A stretch of 6,773 nucleotides of DNA, taken from Candidatus Omnitrophota bacterium (GTDB lineage: Bacteria > Omnitrophota > Koll11 > Zapsychrales > Aceulaceae). The notes beneath the pieces were generated by a model. It saw only the letters and a list, made by a program, of their open reading frames with translations, was not told where the DNA came from and made no database searches. The translations under genes and the position numbers were made by a program. The stretch is from the NCBI GenBank assembly GCA_029931885.1, contig JAOZRJ010000087.1, positions 1 to 6,773 on the forward strand, given 5' to 3'. Shown here one piece after another: positions 5,434 through 6,773 of the stretch (the stretch's first letter is position 1; every line of letters starts with the position of its first letter).

Positions 5434-5919
5434 TTACCGCCTCTTCAACCGTGTATTTTTGGTTAACACTGTTGAATGTGCTTTAGAAGTTTTCTCAGAA
5501 TATGCTACGCGAGCATCTTGTTTAATTTTTGGTTCACTCCAATAACCGGCCAGAAACAATTTACTTAAATACTCAAGTGCAGTTCGTTTATGCTCAAGCA
5601 CTTGTTTTGCTGAATAGTACGCATTAACATCTTTATTCAGCAATTGTAATTCTCTGGTATGTTCTTGATATCGTTTGGCTTTAACGACCAATGCATGAAT
5701 TGCTTTATCAGTGACCTTATCAATAATAAATCGCTTAGGGTCACGACGGACTGCCAAGGACATATCAGAATAAAACAACTCCATTCGGTCTTTAAGAGCG
5801 TCCCGCTCATATACAGCATTGCCATGTTTTGCAGTATATTTTTCAAATAAACCAGCTTGACGTTCCCATTCAAAATCAAGTGAATGGCGATTAATTTCTG
5901 CATCATCATGTAAACTCAT
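5434..5919 (-). CDS. Coiled-coil phage protein, candidate UvsY-like recombination mediator
   Basis: The 161-residue product is mostly helical and charged. DFEWERQAGLFEKYTAKHGNAV starts near residue 15, and a long helix follows that includes RRDPKRFIIDKVTDKAI (58-74). A second helix (about 82-120) contains VNAYYSAKQVLEHKRTALEYLSKL, then GYWSEPKI and a basic tail ending RLKRR. The W-E...L..KY start, the central RxDP and the YY..K/LEHKR...L..L pattern are ones I associate with phage proteins encoded beside gp32/UvsX-type genes. UvsY helps load the recombinase onto gp32-coated ssDNA. The position directly before the gp32-like gene supports this, but the identity is inference. It is the first gene after the strong promoter. 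The ATG at 5919 has AAGGGGG four bases upstream. The alternative is an unrelated structural or scaffold coiled coil. Confidence 0.8.
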   Translation of the reverse strand: MSLHDDAEINRHSLDFEWERQAGLFEKYTAKHGNAVYERDALKDRMELFYSDMSLAVRRDPKRFIIDKVTDKAIHALVVKAKRYQEHTRELQLLNKDVNAYYSAKQVLEHKRTALEYLSKLFLAGYWSEPKIKQDARVAYSEKTSKAHSTVLTKNTRLKRR

Positions 5920-5936
5920 TATGCCCCCTTGTTAAT

Positions 5937-5954
5937 CATGCTAATCATGCTAAT
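5937..5954 (-). repeat. Two tandem copies of ATTAGCATG at the transcription start
   Basis: The minus strand carries ATTAGCATG twice back to back, then a partial ATTAAC. The repeat begins directly after the -10 box and spans the expected transcription start. This position suits a repressor or activator operator, but no regulator gene is visible and the role is inference. Confidence 0.6.
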
Positions 5955-5983
5955 GATATAGCATATAATATCGTGAATGTCAA
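5955..5983 (-). promoter_or_regulatory. Strong sigma70-type promoter for the recombination operon
   Basis: On the minus strand TTGACA (5978-5983) is followed by a 17-base spacer and TATATC (5955-5960). TG stands at the extended -10 position (TGCTATATC). The -35 is a perfect consensus and the spacing is optimal. Transcription would start near 5948, giving a leader of about 29 bases before the ATG at 5919. The box begins seven bases past the stop of the upstream gene, in one of the few real gaps of the window. It implies transcription by host RNA polymerase, typical of early or middle phage genes. Confidence 0.75.
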
Positions 5984-5989
5984 GACATA

Positions 5990-6268
5990 TTATACTTTAA
6001 TTGCATTAATTTTCATAATTTCTTTACGAATAGTTTTTCTTAAATAACTTTCAATATGTTCAGGTTCATCATCACCATCGACATCGTAAAGCCGCTCATC
6101 ATCTTCACTATTCCATATTTGAATATCGATAAAGTCCACAATAATGACATTTCCATCAGTTTTAAATACCAAATTAAGATATTCCTTACCATTTGTACTT
6201 TCAAAAATATCATTATTGATAGCGGTAATTACTTTTTCAAGTTGTTGCACACTTACAAATGTGCTCAT
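5990..6268 (-). CDS. Hypothetical acidic phage protein, 92 residues
   Basis: I do not recognise this protein. Its start shares a base with the stop of the Hc1-like gene (TAATG), and AGAGGT lies eight bases upstream, so it is probably translated by coupling. It begins with a likely helix (VQQLEKVITAINNDIF), then apparent beta strands (LNLVFKTDGNVIIVDFIDIQIW). A very acidic segment follows (SEDDERLYDVDGDDEPEH, about 54-71), and it ends in a basic helix (SYLRKTIRKEIMKINAIKV). The layout suggests a small globular cytoplasmic protein. There are no cysteines, metal motif or membrane span. It is the last gene before the operon promoter and may end the preceding transcription unit, although I see no terminator after it. 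Confidence 0.78.
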   Translation of the reverse strand: MSTFVSVQQLEKVITAINNDIFESTNGKEYLNLVFKTDGNVIIVDFIDIQIWNSEDDERLYDVDGDDEPEHIESYLRKTIRKEIMKINAIKV

Positions 6269-6510
6269 TATAAATTACCTCTACTCACACGCCGATATTT
6301 TTCAAAATCAACTGATGATTTTCTGAACACTTTGCCGGCTTTACCCATTTCTATACTGAGCTTACGGGCTTTTTTATTATTTATTCCCTTGATATGTACA
6401 CCGGCTTCAGCCGCTGATATAAATTCATTACATAGATCCAGCATACCGGTAATGTCTTTTTCAAATTGTTCAGGAACATTAAATTCAATCTGTACTTTAC
6501 TTTTAGTCAT
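6268..6510 (-). CDS. Small basic protein resembling the Hc1 histone-like domain, 80 residues
   Basis: Residues 49 to about 73 (KARKLSIEMGKAGKVFRKSSVDFEK) resemble the N-terminal conserved region of chlamydial Hc1. There an RVR.ES SIKLEK..KVYRKES-type pattern follows a GNK motif; here GINNKKARK stands in that place. From memory about 11 of 25 positions agree. Hc1 condenses DNA, and short Hc1-like proteins may do something similar in phages. The N-terminal half is an acidic amphipathic helix (PEQFEKDITGMLDLCNEFISAAEAG), and the long lysine-rich tail of Hc1 is missing. I chose the ATG at 6510 because AAAGGAG stands eight bases upstream; the TTG two codons earlier would be too close to that SD. 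The stop overlaps the next start (TAATG). Gene secure, family tentative. Confidence 0.8.
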   Translation of the reverse strand: MTKSKVQIEFNVPEQFEKDITGMLDLCNEFISAAEAGVHIKGINNKKARKLSIEMGKAGKVFRKSSVDFEKYRRVSRGNL

Positions 6511-6537
6511 AATCAAGTCTCCTTTTGTTAAAATTAA

Positions 6538-6545
6538 TATTTATA
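6538..6545 (-). promoter_or_regulatory. TATAAATA box before the Hc1-like gene
   Basis: The minus strand reads TATAAATA in the 44-base gap between the 69-residue gene and the Hc1-like gene. Transcription from it would give a leader of roughly 20 bases with the SD AAAGGAG. It matches the T4 late promoter consensus, but such a string is not rare in AT-rich DNA. A sigma70 -35 for it is poor (TTTAAA at an 18-base distance). Confidence 0.25.
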
Positions 6546-6554
6546 TTCTTTTAC

Positions 6555-6764
6555 CTAAATAAGTTTAAATTGTTTATGAAATTCATTATATTCTTTTACA
6601 AATATTTTATTAGTTGCATGTCTGTAAACTACAAGGCGTACATTTTCATTTATGTACTCATCGGTTGTACAGATTGCGGTATCGGTATATACATAAACTA
6701 CTTTAAGATTTTTTACATGCCGGTAATAATTTTTTTCAGAATTAGGATTATTCAAGATGCACAC
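6555..6764 (-). CDS. Hypothetical phage protein, about 69 residues (start uncertain)
   Basis: I do not recognise this protein. The frame is open to GTG at 6764. The next in-frame codon upstream is a stop (TGA), itself preceded by ATG, so the gene cannot start further out within the window. No clear SD is visible for the GTG because the window ends nine bases upstream, so the start is uncertain; a TTG three codons in is the other option. The product is rich in Tyr, Val and Asn and probably folds as a small beta sheet (LKVVYVYTDTAICTT, VRLVVYRHATNKIFVKEY), ending with a polar helix. It has two cysteines (C2 and C32) and no known motif. It belongs to the group of small genes upstream of the recombination operon. 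Confidence 0.6.
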   Translation of the reverse strand: MCILNNPNSEKNYYRHVKNLKVVYVYTDTAICTTDEYINENVRLVVYRHATNKIFVKEYNEFHKQFKLI

Positions 6765-6773
6765 TCACATACA

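Noticed and set aside
6056..6562. 168-codon plus-strand frame opposite the small genes
   Set aside because: It runs antisense to three well-supported genes with SDs, its product is a hydrophobic shadow without recognisable motif, and nothing else in the window is on the plus strand.

Overview
The window is a densely packed, single-orientation piece of a bacteriophage (or prophage) genome. Every supported gene lies on the minus strand, so transcription runs from high to low coordinates. Genes are short, mostly overlap or abut, and start behind good Shine-Dalgarno (SD) sequences, so the host is a bacterium. The DNA is AT-rich. Several products have their best-known relatives in phage T4: DNA ligase (gp30), recombination endonuclease VII (gp49), a 5'-3' flap exonuclease of the RNase H/T5 D15 type, a UvsX/RecA recombinase and a gp32-type ssDNA-binding protein with the zinc ligand pattern. 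I cannot name the phage or its host from this sequence alone.

Layout in the direction of transcription (right to left). (a) 6773-5990: three small genes, namely a hypothetical protein, a small basic protein resembling the chlamydial Hc1 histone-like domain, and an acidic hypothetical protein. (b) 5989-5920: a gap holding a near-consensus sigma70 promoter (TTGACA, 17-base spacer, extended -10) and a 9-base tandem repeat at the likely transcription start. (c) 5919-3028: the recombination core. It holds a UvsY-like coiled-coil protein (tentative), a possible 41-residue basic ORF, the gp32-like protein with a long charged repetitive tail, an intergenic perfect hairpin, and the UvsX/RecA recombinase. 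(d) 3028-2542: a 68-residue hydrophobic small ORF and a 98-residue protein ending in DDDVPF, the C-terminal tip of bacterial SSB. (e) 2533-1: flap exonuclease, a hypothetical protein, endonuclease VII and a DNA ligase that runs off the left edge.

The genes from 5919 leftward form a coherent replication and recombination operon: ssDNA coating (gp32), strand exchange (UvsX), loading (UvsY-like), primer or flap removal (exonuclease), branch resolution (endonuclease VII) and nick sealing (ligase). Most junctions couple translation (TAATG, ATGA, TAATATG or a 7-base overlap).

The points most worth following are the detached SSB-type tip on a small protein next to recA, the acidic-then-basic repeat tail of the gp32-like protein, the promoter with its repeat, the perfect hairpin before the recombinase, and two TATAAATA boxes that both fall in gaps between genes.
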